From positions 62,001 to 126,000 of the forward strand of contig NZ_PJIR01000005.1 of NCBI RefSeq assembly GCF_002929355.1: a stretch of 64,000 nt of DNA, read 5' to 3'. Below the pieces are notes generated by a model. That model saw nothing but the letters and a program-made list of their open reading frames with translations, did no database searches and was not told the origin of the DNA. This document shows, one piece after another, positions 8,614 through 16,319 of the stretch; position 1 is the stretch's first letter, and the number at the start of each line of letters is the position of its first letter. Origin of the DNA: Arthrobacter sp. B0490. GTDB lineage: Bacteria > Actinomycetota > Actinomycetes > Actinomycetales > Micrococcaceae. Both the position numbers and the translations under genes were made by a program.

Positions 8614-10018
8614 TGATCGGCCTCTCGTCTGGGTAGCGGTACAGCGTGCTGCGTTGCCTCAGCGCGAGGGCCGAGGCGAGCGTGATGGTGCCCATGCGCC
8701 CTGCGAACATGAGCGCGGACAGGACGTACTTACCCGCCGGCGGCAGTTCCGCACTCAGGTTGGTACTGAGTCCCACGGTCGCGAAGGCGGAGATCACCTC
8801 GAAGACCACCTTGTCGAGGCTCTCGTCGGAGATCGCGAGGATGAGGCCACTGCCCACCAGGACGAGCGTGGCACCCATGAAGATCACCGAGATGGCCACG
8901 CGCATCACCCCGTGCGGGATGGTGCGGCCCCACGCGCGGACGTCCGAGTCGCCCCGGGCCTCGGCGACGATCGCGAGGAACATGACGGCGATCGTGGTGA
9001 CCTTGATGCCGCCGGCCGTGGACGCCGATCCGCCTCCCGCGAACATCAGGGCGTCCGTCAGGAGCATGGTCGTGGTGTTCATGTCGTTCTGGTCCACGAG
9101 GTTGAAGCCGCCGGAGCGCGTCATGACCGAGGCGAAGAGGGCGTGGATGCTCTTGTCGACCACGTTCAGGTTCGCGATCGTCCGGTCGTTCTCCCACTCG
9201 AGGAATCCCCAGGCGAAGGTCCCGGCCACCAGGAGGATCAGGGAGACGAAGACCGTGAGCTTGGCGTGCAGCGTCCACTTCCTGAAATGGTGGCGGACCT
9301 GGACGAGGACCATGACCACGGGGAATCCGAGGCTGCCGAGGAAGACGCCGACCATGAGCGGCGTCAGGATCCAGAGGTCCGTCTCGTACGGCACCAGGCC
9401 GTCGCTGTGGGGGGTGAAGCCCGCATTGTTGAAGGCGGAGATCGAGTAGAAGACGCCGTGCCAGAGCGCCTGCCACCAGGGCTCCCCGAGGATCATGAAC
9501 CGGGGGATGAGGACGACGGCGAGCACGATCTCGATGACGACGGACGTGGTGATGACGATCCGCAGCAGCGTGCCGATCTCACCGAGGCGGCTCGCGTTGT
9601 TCAGCGCCTCCTGGGCCAGGAGCTTGCCGCGCACGCCGAGGCGCTTGCTCACGATCAGGGCGAGGAGGGAGGCGAGCGTCAGGGTGCCCAGCCCGCCGAT
9701 GAAGATGCCGAGCAGGATCACCAGCTGGCCGAAGAAGGACCAGTGCGTCGCGGTGGACACGACCGTGAGGCCCGTGACGCAGACGGCGGACACCGCGGTG
9801 AAGAAGGCGTCGTGCAGGGGCGTGACCTGTCCGTTGCTGGCCGACACGGGCAGGCTCAGCAGCACCGTGAACACGAGGATGACGGCGGTGAAGATGAAGA
9901 GGGCGAGCCGTGCGGGTGAGCTGTTCGCGAAGGAGTCGACGAAGTCGCGGATCGAGGCCAGCAGCCTGAAGTACCCGTTCTGATCGTCCTTCAGCCACCG
10001 TGGCTGTTGACTTACCAT
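8606..10018 (-). CDS. ktrB: KtrB/TrkH family potassium uptake membrane subunit
   Basis: 470-residue integral membrane K+ (or Na+-coupled K+) translocating subunit with four membrane-pore-membrane repeats. The four pore loops with their selectivity-filter glycines are visible in order: AVCVTGLTVV, FNNAGFTPHS, MTRSGGFNLVD and FATVGLSTNLS. A gate-like Gly-rich segment AGGGSASTAGGIKVTTIA lies between repeats 3 and 4. The N-terminal ~35 residues are cytoplasmic. The gene is divergent from acuC and overlaps ktrA, so the two probably form one operon with the glycosyltransferase gene behind them. No Shine-Dalgarno sequence or leaderless -10 is obvious at ATG 10018. Confidence 0.94.
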   Translation of the reverse strand: MVSQQPRWLKDDQNGYFRLLASIRDFVDSFANSSPARLALFIFTAVILVFTVLLSLPVSASNGQVTPLHDAFFTAVSAVCVTGLTVVSTATHWSFFGQLVILLGIFIGGLGTLTLASLLALIVSKRLGVRGKLLAQEALNNASRLGEIGTLLRIVITTSVVIEIVLAVVLIPRFMILGEPWWQALWHGVFYSISAFNNAGFTPHSDGLVPYETDLWILTPLMVGVFLGSLGFPVVMVLVQVRHHFRKWTLHAKLTVFVSLILLVAGTFAWGFLEWENDRTIANLNVVDKSIHALFASVMTRSGGFNLVDQNDMNTTTMLLTDALMFAGGGSASTAGGIKVTTIAVMFLAIVAEARGDSDVRAWGRTIPHGVMRVAISVIFMGATLVLVGSGLILAISDESLDKVVFEVISAFATVGLSTNLSAELPPAGKYVLSALMFAGRMGTITLASALALRQRSTLYRYPDERPIIG

Positions 10019-10181
10019 TGACGCCCGCTTGCCCCGTTTACTGGTCCTCCCGCCGAAGCGGCACCGTCTTCACCCGTACCGGTCCCCGCTGGTACCGATC
10101 GGTCCTGATTGTCCCTTGCAGTAGTAAAGCATCCCACCGGGTGCGTCGTCGGAATATCGCCCATCGCGTAGCCTTGCAGGA

Positions 10182-11384
10182 ATGTCTACGCATTCCAGGT
10201 CAGCGGTGCCCCTCCAGGTCGTCTGGGGCGAATCCATGCTGGCCTACGACTTCGGCGGGCAGCACCCCATGAACCCGGAGCGGCTGCACCTCACTGCACG
10301 GCTCGTGCGGGAATGCGGGCTGCTCAACCTCGACGGTGTGGCGGTCGCCGACCCTTTCGTCGCCTCCGACGACGACCTCGCGACCGTCCACAGCGCGGAC
10401 TACATCAGGGCCGTGCGGCAGGTCAGCAGCAACCCGGGCACCTCCGACGCCGCCCGAGGGCTCGGCACCGAGGACAACCCGGCGTTCGAGGGCATGCACG
10501 AGGCCAGCGCGCGGCTCGCGGGTGGCTCGCTGGGCGCGGCCGAGGCCATCCTCGACGGCACAGCCGTGCGGGCCGTCAACTTCGGGGGCGGGATGCACCA
10601 CGCCGCCCGGTCACGGGCCAGCGGCTTCTGCATCTACAACGACACCGCCGCCTCCATCCAGCGGCTGCTGGACCGCGGCGCGCGGAGGGTCCTCTACATC
10701 GACGTCGACGCCCACCACGGCGACGGCACCCAGAGCATCTTCTGGAACGACAGTCGCGTCATGACCGTCTCGCTGCACGAGACGGGCATGAGCCTCTTCC
10801 CCGGTACGGGCTTCGCCAACGAGACCGGGGGGCCGCAGGCCGAAGGCTCGGCGGTGAATGTCGCCCTGCCGACGACCGCCGGGGATGCCGCGATCCTGCG
10901 GGCCTTCCACGCCGTCGTCCCGCAGCTCGCAGTAGCTTTCGCGCCCGACGTCATCGTGAGCCAGCACGGGTGCGACTCCCACCGGGAGGATCCCCTCACG
11001 AACCTGCGGGTCAGCGTCGACGCCCAGCACGCCATGATGGTCGCCGTCCGGGACCTGGCGGACCGCCTGTGCGGGGGCCGGTGGATCGCCACCGGAGGAG
11101 GAGGGTACGCCCTCGCCAGCGTCGTGCCCCGGTCCTGGGCCCTGCTCGTCGCCGTGGCGGCGGGAGCGGCCACCGGCCCGAGGACCCCGGTGCCCGACGC
11201 GTGGCGCCAGTACGTCCTCGAGCGGCACGGCGTGGAGGCTCCGCGCCTCATGGGCGACGGCGCCGACACGTGGTGGCGCTCCTGGGAGGTCGGTTACGAT
11301 CCGAACGACGAGCTGGACCGCACGGTGATGGCCACGCGGAAGGCCCTGTTCCCCCTGCACGGACTCGATCCCTGGTTCGACTAA
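10182..11384 (+). CDS. acuC: AcuC-type class I histone deacetylase-like protein
   Basis: 400-residue arginase/deacetylase-fold enzyme of the acetoin utilisation AcuC/HDAC family. The Zn-site elements are visible: GGGMHHAARSRASGFCIYND (His-His pair), LYIDVDAHHGDGTQSIFW (Asp/His metal ligands), SQHGCDSH (Asp) and a glycine-rich GGGGYA loop with the likely transition-state region. It probably deacetylates lysines of metabolic enzymes such as acetyl-CoA synthetase, or small acetylated compounds. Start ATG 10182 has TAGCCT at 10169-10174 seven bases upstream, suggesting a leaderless mRNA, although GCAGGA directly before the ATG could be a weak ribosome site. No acs or acuA gene lies beside it. Confidence 0.92.
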   Translation: MSTHSRSAVPLQVVWGESMLAYDFGGQHPMNPERLHLTARLVRECGLLNLDGVAVADPFVASDDDLATVHSADYIRAVRQVSSNPGTSDAARGLGTEDNPAFEGMHEASARLAGGSLGAAEAILDGTAVRAVNFGGGMHHAARSRASGFCIYNDTAASIQRLLDRGARRVLYIDVDAHHGDGTQSIFWNDSRVMTVSLHETGMSLFPGTGFANETGGPQAEGSAVNVALPTTAGDAAILRAFHAVVPQLAVAFAPDVIVSQHGCDSHREDPLTNLRVSVDAQHAMMVAVRDLADRLCGGRWIATGGGGYALASVVPRSWALLVAVAAGAATGPRTPVPDAWRQYVLERHGVEAPRLMGDGADTWWRSWEVGYDPNDELDRTVMATRKALFPLHGLDPWFD

Positions 11385-11426
11385 CCGCAGGATGCCGTCG
11401 GGCGCATATATCGCTAGGGTGGGCGG

Positions 11427-11945
11427 ATGGGAATCGATGATGTATTCGCCGTCATCGCCGAAGGCACGCGCAGGCAGATCCTGAGGCACCTGCGCGACGG
11501 CGACAAGGCCGTGGGCGAGCTCGTGATCGAGCTGCAGGTGAGCCAGCCGACGGTCTCCAAGCACCTGAAGGTCCTGCGGGAAGCAGGGCTCGTCACGATG
11601 CGGGCCCAGGGCCAGAAGCGCTACTACTCCCTGGACACCGCGCCGCTCGGACACGTGCGTGAGTGGCTGGCCGGGTTCGAGGCGGCGGGAGCGCAGGCCC
11701 CTGCGTCGACCGACCCCGGCGCGGCCCTGCAGGGGCGGCCCGATCCGGCGCCCGAGACCGTGTCGGATGCCATCGCCGCAGCGGAGCCGGCGGAGGCAGG
11801 GGTACTCGCCGCCGCGGTCCTCGCGGGACCGGCACCGGCGGAGGTGGACATCCCGAGGCCCCAGATCGGCAGGACGATGGGACGTGCGGCCGAGCGTGCT
11901 GCCGACCTGCTCTCGCAACTGCGCCGCCGTCGCGATCCGTCCTAG
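11427..11945 (+). CDS. ArsR-family winged-helix transcriptional regulator
   Basis: 172 residues. The N-terminal ~80 residues form an ArsR/HTH_20 winged helix: EGTRRQILRHLRDGDKAVGEL, then the recognition helix VSQPTVSKHLKVLREAGLV and the wing QGQKRYYSL. No Cys-based metal site is visible in the recognition helix, so it is not an arsenic or cadmium sensor of the usual kind. The C-terminal half is Ala/Pro-rich and probably disordered, ending in a basic helix (GRAAERAADLLSQLRRRRD). ATG 11427 lies six bases after TAGGGT (11415-11420), the leaderless pattern seen repeatedly in this window. Target genes are unknown. Confidence 0.88.
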   Translation: MGIDDVFAVIAEGTRRQILRHLRDGDKAVGELVIELQVSQPTVSKHLKVLREAGLVTMRAQGQKRYYSLDTAPLGHVREWLAGFEAAGAQAPASTDPGAALQGRPDPAPETVSDAIAAAEPAEAGVLAAAVLAGPAPAEVDIPRPQIGRTMGRAAERAADLLSQLRRRRDPS

Positions 11946-12101
11946 CCGCCCTTTCACTTCTGTCACATCTGCCACTACAGTTGGCCCTTAGACGGACAAT
12001 CCTTTTGCTACAAGGCGACACGCCGTACAGTCGCCCCGGGGTATGCTTCTCGATGCCGGTCGGACGAAGCGCGGGCCTCCATGCAAAGGAAAAGTGGTGA
12101 G

Positions 12102-12314
12102 ATGGCAGACGGGAACACCTTCTCGGATGTGCAGTTCCTGACGGTCGCCGAGGTGGCGGATCTCCTGCGCGTCTCGAAGATGACCGTGTACAGGCTCGTC
12201 CATGCAGGAGACCTTCCGGCGGTGCAGTTCGGCCGCTCCTACCGCGTCCCCGAATCCGCAGTGGGGGAGTTCCTCCGCAACTCCCAGGTCGACGGACAGT
12301 CCGAGAGCGCCTGA
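12102..12314 (+). CDS. BldC-like MerR/excisionase-type HTH protein
   Basis: 70-residue single-domain DNA-binding protein. LTVAEVADLLRVSKMTVYRLVHAGDLPAVQFGRSYRVPESAV is cited only by its ends (residues ~11-52): it is the helix-turn-helix plus wing of the excisionase/BldC family. BldC proteins are small developmental regulators in Streptomyces that bind direct repeats cooperatively; orthologues are conserved in non-sporulating actinobacteria. ATG 12102 is preferred over the in-frame ATG 12081 because AAAGGA (12085-12090) precedes it. An intrinsic terminator follows 50 bases after the stop, and the bS22 gene lies just beyond it, a neighbourhood conserved in actinobacteria. Confidence 0.88.
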   Translation: MADGNTFSDVQFLTVAEVADLLRVSKMTVYRLVHAGDLPAVQFGRSYRVPESAVGEFLRNSQVDGQSESA

Positions 12315-12363
12315 GCCGTCAGGCCTGTTCTCCAAACGGATGTACCCTGTTAAGGAGCGTTTG

Positions 12364-12391
12364 GGGCGGGTTTTCACCCGCCCGACTTTTT
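12364..12391 (+). terminator. Intrinsic terminator after the BldC-like gene
   Basis: Perfect 8-base stem GGGCGGGT (12364-12371) / ACCCGCCC (12376-12383) with loop TTTC, followed by GACTTTTT. This is the clearest rho-independent terminator with a T-tract in the window; it separates the BldC-like gene from bS22. Confidence 0.9.
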
Positions 12392-12499
12392 GCATCACCA
12401 GGGCAACTGCCAGCAGGCACACGCCATCCGCCACCAGTGCAGGCCCGCCGGTTCCCGGCCGCGGTCGGTGCTGGCACCACGACAGTCTGTGAGGACTCT

Positions 12500-12598
12500 A
12501 TGGGTTCAGTAATCAAGAAGCGCCGCAAGCGTATGGCCAAGAAGAAGCACCGCAAGCTGCTTCGCAAGACCCGTCACCAGCGCCGCAACAAGAAGTAG
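12500..12598 (+). CDS. Small ribosomal subunit protein bS22 (AURKAIP1/COX24 domain)
   Basis: A 32-residue, extremely basic peptide: it starts MGSVIKKRRKRMAKKKHRK and ends RRNKK, with 20 Lys/Arg among 32 residues. This matches the tiny actinobacterial ribosomal protein bS22, first seen in mycobacterial ribosome structures near the decoding centre and related to the mitochondrial AURKAIP1/COX24 domain. GAGGA at 12491-12495 precedes ATG 12500 as ribosome-binding site. The gene is short enough to be missed by automatic callers. It lies between the terminator of the BldC-like gene and a GC-rich hairpin, so it is probably transcribed alone from a promoter in 12392-12490. Confidence 0.95.
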   Translation: MGSVIKKRRKRMAKKKHRKLLRKTRHQRRNKK

Positions 12599-12632
12599 CC
12601 AGGCGCCCGGCCTCGAGCCGGGGCCTGCCGAC

Positions 12633-12672
12633 CGGCCCGGATCCCCGCCCTCGTGGCAGGGGAGCCGGGCCG
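12633..12672. terminator. GC-rich hairpin between bS22 and the convergent HAD gene
   Basis: CGGCCCGG (12633-12640) pairs with CCGGGCCG (12665-12672), and the inner CCCC pairs with GGGG. There is no T-tract on either strand. Its place between two convergent genes suggests a bidirectional terminator or transcript-end stabiliser. Confidence 0.5.
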
Positions 12673-12714
12673 CCGTCGTTCCCGGGTGGATCCTCCCCGG
12701 ACGGGGGAGTGGGG

Positions 12715-13527
12715 TCAGCGGCTCCGAAAGCGCGAGAACCCGCGCCACAGTCCGTACACGGACCCGGCGAGGGTGGCCGCACGGAGCCCGAACGTCGCGG
12801 CGCGGCGCCCGCTGCGGAAGTCGTACACCGGCCAGTTGTTGGCGCGGGCATGGCGGCGCAGGCGGTTGTCGGGGTTGATCGCGACGGGGTGTCCGACGAC
12901 GGTCAGCAGGGGGATGTCGTTGTAGGAGTCGCTGTAGCCCCAGCAGCGTGAGAGGTCGAGGTTCTCGCGTTCCGCGAGGACCAGGATCGCGGCGGCCTTG
13001 GCCGGCCCGTGCAGGAACTCGCCGACCAGTTTGCCGGTGTAGAGTCCCTCGGCCACCTCCCCGACCGTCCCGAGGGCGCCCGTCAGGCCCAGCCGGCTCG
13101 AGATGACGCCCGCCACCTCCACGGGTGTCCCCGTCACCAGCCAGACCTGTCGGCCCGACGTGAGGTGCTGTTCGGCCAGGGCCCGGGCGCCCGGCCAGAT
13201 CTTGGACGCGATCATCTCGTCGTAGACCTCCTCGCCGAGCGCCAGGATGTCCTCGTGGGCGATCCCGATGGCGAAGGCCAGGGCTGCGTCACGGACCGAG
13301 TTCACATCGGTCATGGTCTCGCCGCGCATGATGAAACGGAGCTGCTTCCAGGCCAGTCCCGCCGCGAACCGCAGGGTGAACGCCTTCCGCTGGTACATCT
13401 TCCGGGCCACGTGGAAGAGGCTCGCGCCCCGCATCAGCGTGTTGTCGACGTCGAAGAACGCCGCCTCGCCCCTGTGCGGTGCCGGAGGCTCTGGGAGGGG
13501 CCGCGTGCCCCGGGGTGCGTCCGGCAT
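12715..13527 (-). CDS. HAD-superfamily subfamily IB hydrolase (SerB/CicA-like phosphatase)
   Basis: 270-residue HAD phosphatase of the IB branch. Motif I is AAFFDVDNTLMRGAS (two catalytic Asp), motif II is VWLVTGTPVEVAG (Thr), and motif III/IV is YSDSYNDIPLL (Asp cluster). The helical cap between motifs I and II is typical of phosphoserine-phosphatase-like enzymes. A basic C-terminal tail (RLRRHARANNWPVYDF onward) has a hydrophobic stretch that may touch the membrane. The substrate is not clear; relatives act on phosphoserine, lysophosphatidic acid or similar. ATG 13527 is preceded by TACACT (13539-13534 on this strand) at six bases, supporting a leaderless start. It is divergent from the glutaredoxin-like gene 57 bases away. 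Confidence 0.88.
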   Translation of the reverse strand: MPDAPRGTRPLPEPPAPHRGEAAFFDVDNTLMRGASLFHVARKMYQRKAFTLRFAAGLAWKQLRFIMRGETMTDVNSVRDAALAFAIGIAHEDILALGEEVYDEMIASKIWPGARALAEQHLTSGRQVWLVTGTPVEVAGVISSRLGLTGALGTVGEVAEGLYTGKLVGEFLHGPAKAAAILVLAERENLDLSRCWGYSDSYNDIPLLTVVGHPVAINPDNRLRRHARANNWPVYDFRSGRRAATFGLRAATLAGSVYGLWRGFSRFRSR

Positions 13528-13584
13528 GTTCCGAGTGTAGTTCTCTCCCGGCCCTTCCCCGCGGCGCGGCAGTACGGTGGGGGG

Positions 13585-13857
13585 ATGGAACTGCCTGCCG
13601 AGATGCCGGGGCCCGGCGTCGTCCTCCTCACCCGCCCCGAGTGCCATCTGTGCGAGGACGCGCGGGACGTGGTGGCGCGCGTGACCGCGGACGTCGGCGT
13701 CGGCTGGCGGGAGCTCTCCGTGGCCCAGGCGCCCGCGCTCGGCGCGCGCTTCGCCGAGGAACTGCCCGTCCTGTTCATCGACGGCGTGCAGCGCGATTTC
13801 TGGACGATCGACGAAGGCCGGCTGCGCCGGTTGCTGTCCCGTCCGTCCGGCCTGTGA
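13585..13857 (+). CDS. Glutaredoxin-like (DUF836) thiol-disulfide protein
   Basis: 90-residue thioredoxin-fold protein. The redox motif is CHLC (Cys20, Cys23) in LLTRPECHLCEDA, followed by a helix and the cis-Pro loop ELPVLFIDG. It is the small glutaredoxin/DUF836 type that usually lies just upstream of rex and heme genes in actinobacteria. Partner and substrate are unknown. ATG 13585 lies six bases after TACGGT (13573-13578), so the mRNA is predicted to be leaderless. The gene precedes rex by 135 bases, but rex has its own promoter-like sequence. Confidence 0.85.
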   Translation: MELPAEMPGPGVVLLTRPECHLCEDARDVVARVTADVGVGWRELSVAQAPALGARFAEELPVLFIDGVQRDFWTIDEGRLRRLLSRPSGL

Positions 13858-13882
13858 GCCCGTCCAGGGCGCAGCCCCCGGC

Positions 13883-13911
13883 TTGGTGACCCCGCACCGT
13901 CGGCATACAGT
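13883..13911 (+). promoter_or_regulatory. Predicted promoter of rex
   Basis: TTGGTG (13883-13888) and TACAGT (13906-13911) are separated by exactly 17 bases, a good sigma-70-type promoter 82 bases before the rex start. No Rex-type operator (TGTGAA...TTCACA) was found around it, so autoregulation by Rex is not supported here. Confidence 0.55.
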
Positions 13912-13992
13912 GGGGGTACTTCCGCCCCCCGACGACGAGGGACCGGACGGTCCGCCCGCTCACCGCGGACGGTGGCGCTAGCAACGGAGCCG

Positions 13993-14700
13993 ATGACAGT
14001 GACAACGCCGGACATGCCTGGTCTCCATCCCGTCGGGGATGGGGCACGCCGCATCCCGCCCGCGTCCGTGGCCCGCCTCACCATCTACCTGCGGGCCCTC
14101 AACGCACTGCTCGCGGAAGGGGTCGACCGCGTGTCCTCCGAGGAGCTCGCGGACGCGGCAGGGGTCAACTCGCCCATGCTCCGCAAGGACCTCTCGTACC
14201 TCGGTTCCTACGGCACGCGGGGGGTCGGCTACGACGTACAGGTCCTCAACCGGCAGATCTCCATCGCCCTCGGGCTCACTCTCGACTGGCGTGTGGCCAT
14301 CATCGGTGCGGGAAACCTCGGCCGCGCGCTGGCGGGCTACTCCGGGTTCGTTTCACGGGGTTTCGAGATCGTCGCGCTCTTCGACGCCGACCAGCTCGTC
14401 GTCGGGTCGGAGGTCGGGTACCTCCGGGTGAGCGCCATCGACGACCTCGAGGCGGTGCTGGAGCGCACGCGCACCAACATGGCGGTCCTCTCCGTGCCAG
14501 GAGCGGTCGCTCAGGAGCTGTGCGACCGGCTCGTTGCCGCGGGCATCGCGAGCATCCTCAGTTTCGCGCCCGTGGTGCTGCAGGTTCCGCCGCACGTGCA
14601 GCTGCGCAAGGTGGACATGGCCACGGAGTTGCAGATCCTCGCCTACCACGCACAAAGGGCGCAGGAGCCGGACCTCGGTCCGATCTCCCACGCCCAGTGA
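13993..14700 (+). CDS. rex: Redox-sensing transcriptional repressor Rex
   Basis: 235-residue Rex repressor, which senses the NADH/NAD+ ratio and controls respiratory genes. The N-terminal winged helix (residues ~20-75) includes RLTIYLRALNALL, EELADAAGVNSPMLRKDLSY and the wing GSYGTRGVGYDV. The NADH-binding Rossmann domain follows with VAIIGAGNLGRALAGY (GxGxxG), then the FDAD loop, and a C-terminal domain-swap helix. ATG 13993 has CGGAG five bases upstream and is preferred over the in-frame GTG 13972. In Streptomyces rex heads a heme biosynthesis operon; here the next gene is on the opposite strand, so rex stands alone. Cytochrome c biogenesis and menaquinone genes lie nearby. Confidence 0.95.
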   Translation: MTVTTPDMPGLHPVGDGARRIPPASVARLTIYLRALNALLAEGVDRVSSEELADAAGVNSPMLRKDLSYLGSYGTRGVGYDVQVLNRQISIALGLTLDWRVAIIGAGNLGRALAGYSGFVSRGFEIVALFDADQLVVGSEVGYLRVSAIDDLEAVLERTRTNMAVLSVPGAVAQELCDRLVAAGIASILSFAPVVLQVPPHVQLRKVDMATELQILAYHAQRAQEPDLGPISHAQ

Positions 14701-14740
14701 TCGGCGACCAGTTCGCTCGCCGCGATCGACGGCTGCCTGG

Positions 14741-15400
14741 TCAGTACCCGAGCTTCTGCGGCGCGAAGTAGGGCCGTGCGGGCTTCAGCCAGGTCATCAC
14801 GACGCCGGCGACGCCGAGGAGCATCACGATCACGCTGAGGGCCGTCGCAAGCCCTGACGTGGGCGGCACCGCCTGACCGCCGGCCTCTGCAGCCTGGCTC
14901 ACTAGCGGCATGAGCAGGAGGGTGGCGGACACCGCCAGCACGTCGAGGGCGGCCAGGACGGTCGCCGTGATGCGCGCCCAGTTCCGGCCCCTCCGGATGA
15001 AGACGGCCAGGACCACGTAGATGGCGGTGAAGACGACCGCGAACACCAGGCCGAAGGCTACCCCGACGCCCGCACCCGCGACGTCGGGCATCTCCGTCGT
15101 CAGCGACGAGATGATGGAGGACACGAGGTAGAGGATGCCGGCGGCCAGGATGAGGTAGTAGGCCCTCATGACCTCCTTCGGGGCGGGGCCCTTGTCCGCC
15201 TGCTGGGGTACCGCGCCGCCGCCGGGGTAGGCGTAGCCCGAGGGCTGCGCCGCCTGGTAGCCGTACGGGCCCCGCTGTCCGGACGGCCCTTGGGTGCCGT
15301 CCGGGCCGACGGGGTTCTGGCCGCTCCCGGTCGTGGCGGGCGGGTTCCAGCCTTGTTCTCTGCCCTGCCCTGTGCCTGGGGTGTCCTGTGGTGTGCTCAT
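14741..15400 (-). CDS. Predicted four-span membrane protein with Gly/Pro/Gln-rich N-terminus
   Basis: 219 residues. The first ~75 residues are low-complexity and rich in Gly, Pro and Gln (TPGTGQGREQGWNPP, GPYGYQAAQPSGYAYPGG), typical of cytoplasmic tails of actinobacterial membrane proteins. Four hydrophobic spans follow (about residues 82-102, 112-138, 146-166 and 183-205), ending in a short Trp/Lys/Tyr-containing tail. I do not recognise a catalytic family. ATG 15400 is set by a strong GGAGG seven bases upstream and avoids an unsupported upstream extension. It is convergent with rex, 40 bases away. Confidence 0.75.
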   Translation of the reverse strand: MSTPQDTPGTGQGREQGWNPPATTGSGQNPVGPDGTQGPSGQRGPYGYQAAQPSGYAYPGGGAVPQQADKGPAPKEVMRAYYLILAAGILYLVSSIISSLTTEMPDVAGAGVGVAFGLVFAVVFTAIYVVLAVFIRRGRNWARITATVLAALDVLAVSATLLLMPLVSQAAEAGGQAVPPTSGLATALSVIVMLLGVAGVVMTWLKPARPYFAPQKLGY

Positions 15401-15521
15401 TCGGCGTCCTCCGTTGCGCTCGTGTCCGGTCATCCATCCGCTGGTGCCCCCATGGACGTCCCTGGCGTGGATGTGGTTCCTGCAAGCGTAGTTCGTCGGT
15501 TCCCGGACGGAACAGGGCCGG

Positions 15522-15568
15522 ACGCCGAAGGCCGGCGCCGTCGGGGAGGCGGCGCCGGCCTTCGGCGT
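15522..15568 (-). terminator. Strong 19-bp hairpin downstream of the YceI gene
   Basis: A perfect 19-base inverted repeat (15522-15540 and 15550-15568, starting ACGCCGAAGG and ending CCTTCGGCGT) with a 9-base loop lies 25 bases after the YceI stop on the minus strand. It has no T-tract but is by far the most stable hairpin in the area; probably a terminator or 3' stabiliser for the yceI mRNA. Confidence 0.75.
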
Positions 15569-15593
15569 GGGGGCGGCTCGGGGCCGCGCCGGA

Positions 15594-16151
15594 TCAGGCG
15601 GTGACGACGGCGGGAGCCACGAAGGCGGCCTCGATGGTGATGGTCACCTTGTCGCCGACCAGGACGCCGCCGGCCTCGAGGGCCGCGTTCCAGGTCAGGC
15701 CGAAGTCCTTGCGGGAGATGCTGGTCGAGGCGGAGACACCTGCGCGGGTGGCGCCGAACGGGTCCACGGCCACGCCGTTGAACTCGGCGTCGAGGACCAC
15801 GGACTTGGTGATGCCGCGGATGGTGAGGTCGCCGTTGATGCGGTAGGTCTCACCCGAGCCCTCGTGGGAGGTGGAGACGAAGGTCATCTCGGGGTATTCC
15901 TCGACGTCGAAGAAGTCGGCACCCTTGACGTGACCGTCGCGGTTGTCGTCGCCCGAGGTGAAGGACGCCGTCCTGATGGTCGCGGAGATGCTGGAGTCCT
16001 CGAGGGAGGAACCCACGGTGAGGGAGGCATCGACATCCTTGAAGGAGCCGCGCACCTTGCTGATGCCGGCGTGGCGGACACTGAAACCGACCTCGCTGTG
16101 CGCGGGGTCGAAGGACCAGGTACCTGCGGTGAGATTGGAGGGAACAGTCAT
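15594..16151 (-). CDS. YceI family lipocalin-like isoprenoid-binding protein
   Basis: 185 residues matching the YceI beta-barrel family: the N-terminus has GTWSFDPAHSEVGFSVRH, followed by GSFKDVDASLTVG, SFTSGDDNRDGHVKGADFFDVEEYP and LTIRGITKSVVLDAEF. Family members bind polyisoprenoids or similar amphiphiles. No signal peptide is present here, so this version is cytoplasmic, as is usual in actinobacteria. Start ATG 16151 has CAGGAG nine bases upstream. The intergenic region behind it is unusually AT-rich and holds two inverted repeats, suggesting regulated expression. A hydrophobic quinone-like ligand would suit the neighbouring respiratory genes, but that is only an inference. Confidence 0.92.
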   Translation of the reverse strand: MTVPSNLTAGTWSFDPAHSEVGFSVRHAGISKVRGSFKDVDASLTVGSSLEDSSISATIRTASFTSGDDNRDGHVKGADFFDVEEYPEMTFVSTSHEGSGETYRINGDLTIRGITKSVVLDAEFNGVAVDPFGATRAGVSASTSISRKDFGLTWNAALEAGGVLVGDKVTITIEAAFVAPAVVTA

Positions 16152-16197
16152 GGTGAACTCCTGAGGTGGACCGGAAGATGCTTACGCCCTAGATAAG

Positions 16198-16228
16198 CAT
16201 GCGTATGCATGATTTATTCCACAAATCA
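16198..16228. promoter_or_regulatory. Two dyads in the yceI/phosphatase divergent region
   Basis: CATGC-GTAT-GCATG (16198-16211) is an inverted repeat with a 4-base centre, and TGATTT-N7-AAATCA (16210-16228) is a second. They lie 47-77 bases upstream of the yceI ATG in the most AT-rich stretch of the region, the expected place for an operator of a MarR- or TetR-like regulator. No such regulator is encoded next to them. Confidence 0.4.
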
Positions 16229-16319
16229 GTAAAATGTTCAACCATTGACCATCCGCCGCCCCGGGGGCGCGGACTCCACCGATTCGCCCTCGCGTGCGGG
16301 CATGCGGGAAACTGGAGGA

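Noticed and set aside
13858..13992. Rex operator before rex
   Set aside because: No TGTGAA...TTCACA-like palindrome was found, only a plain sigma-70-type promoter.
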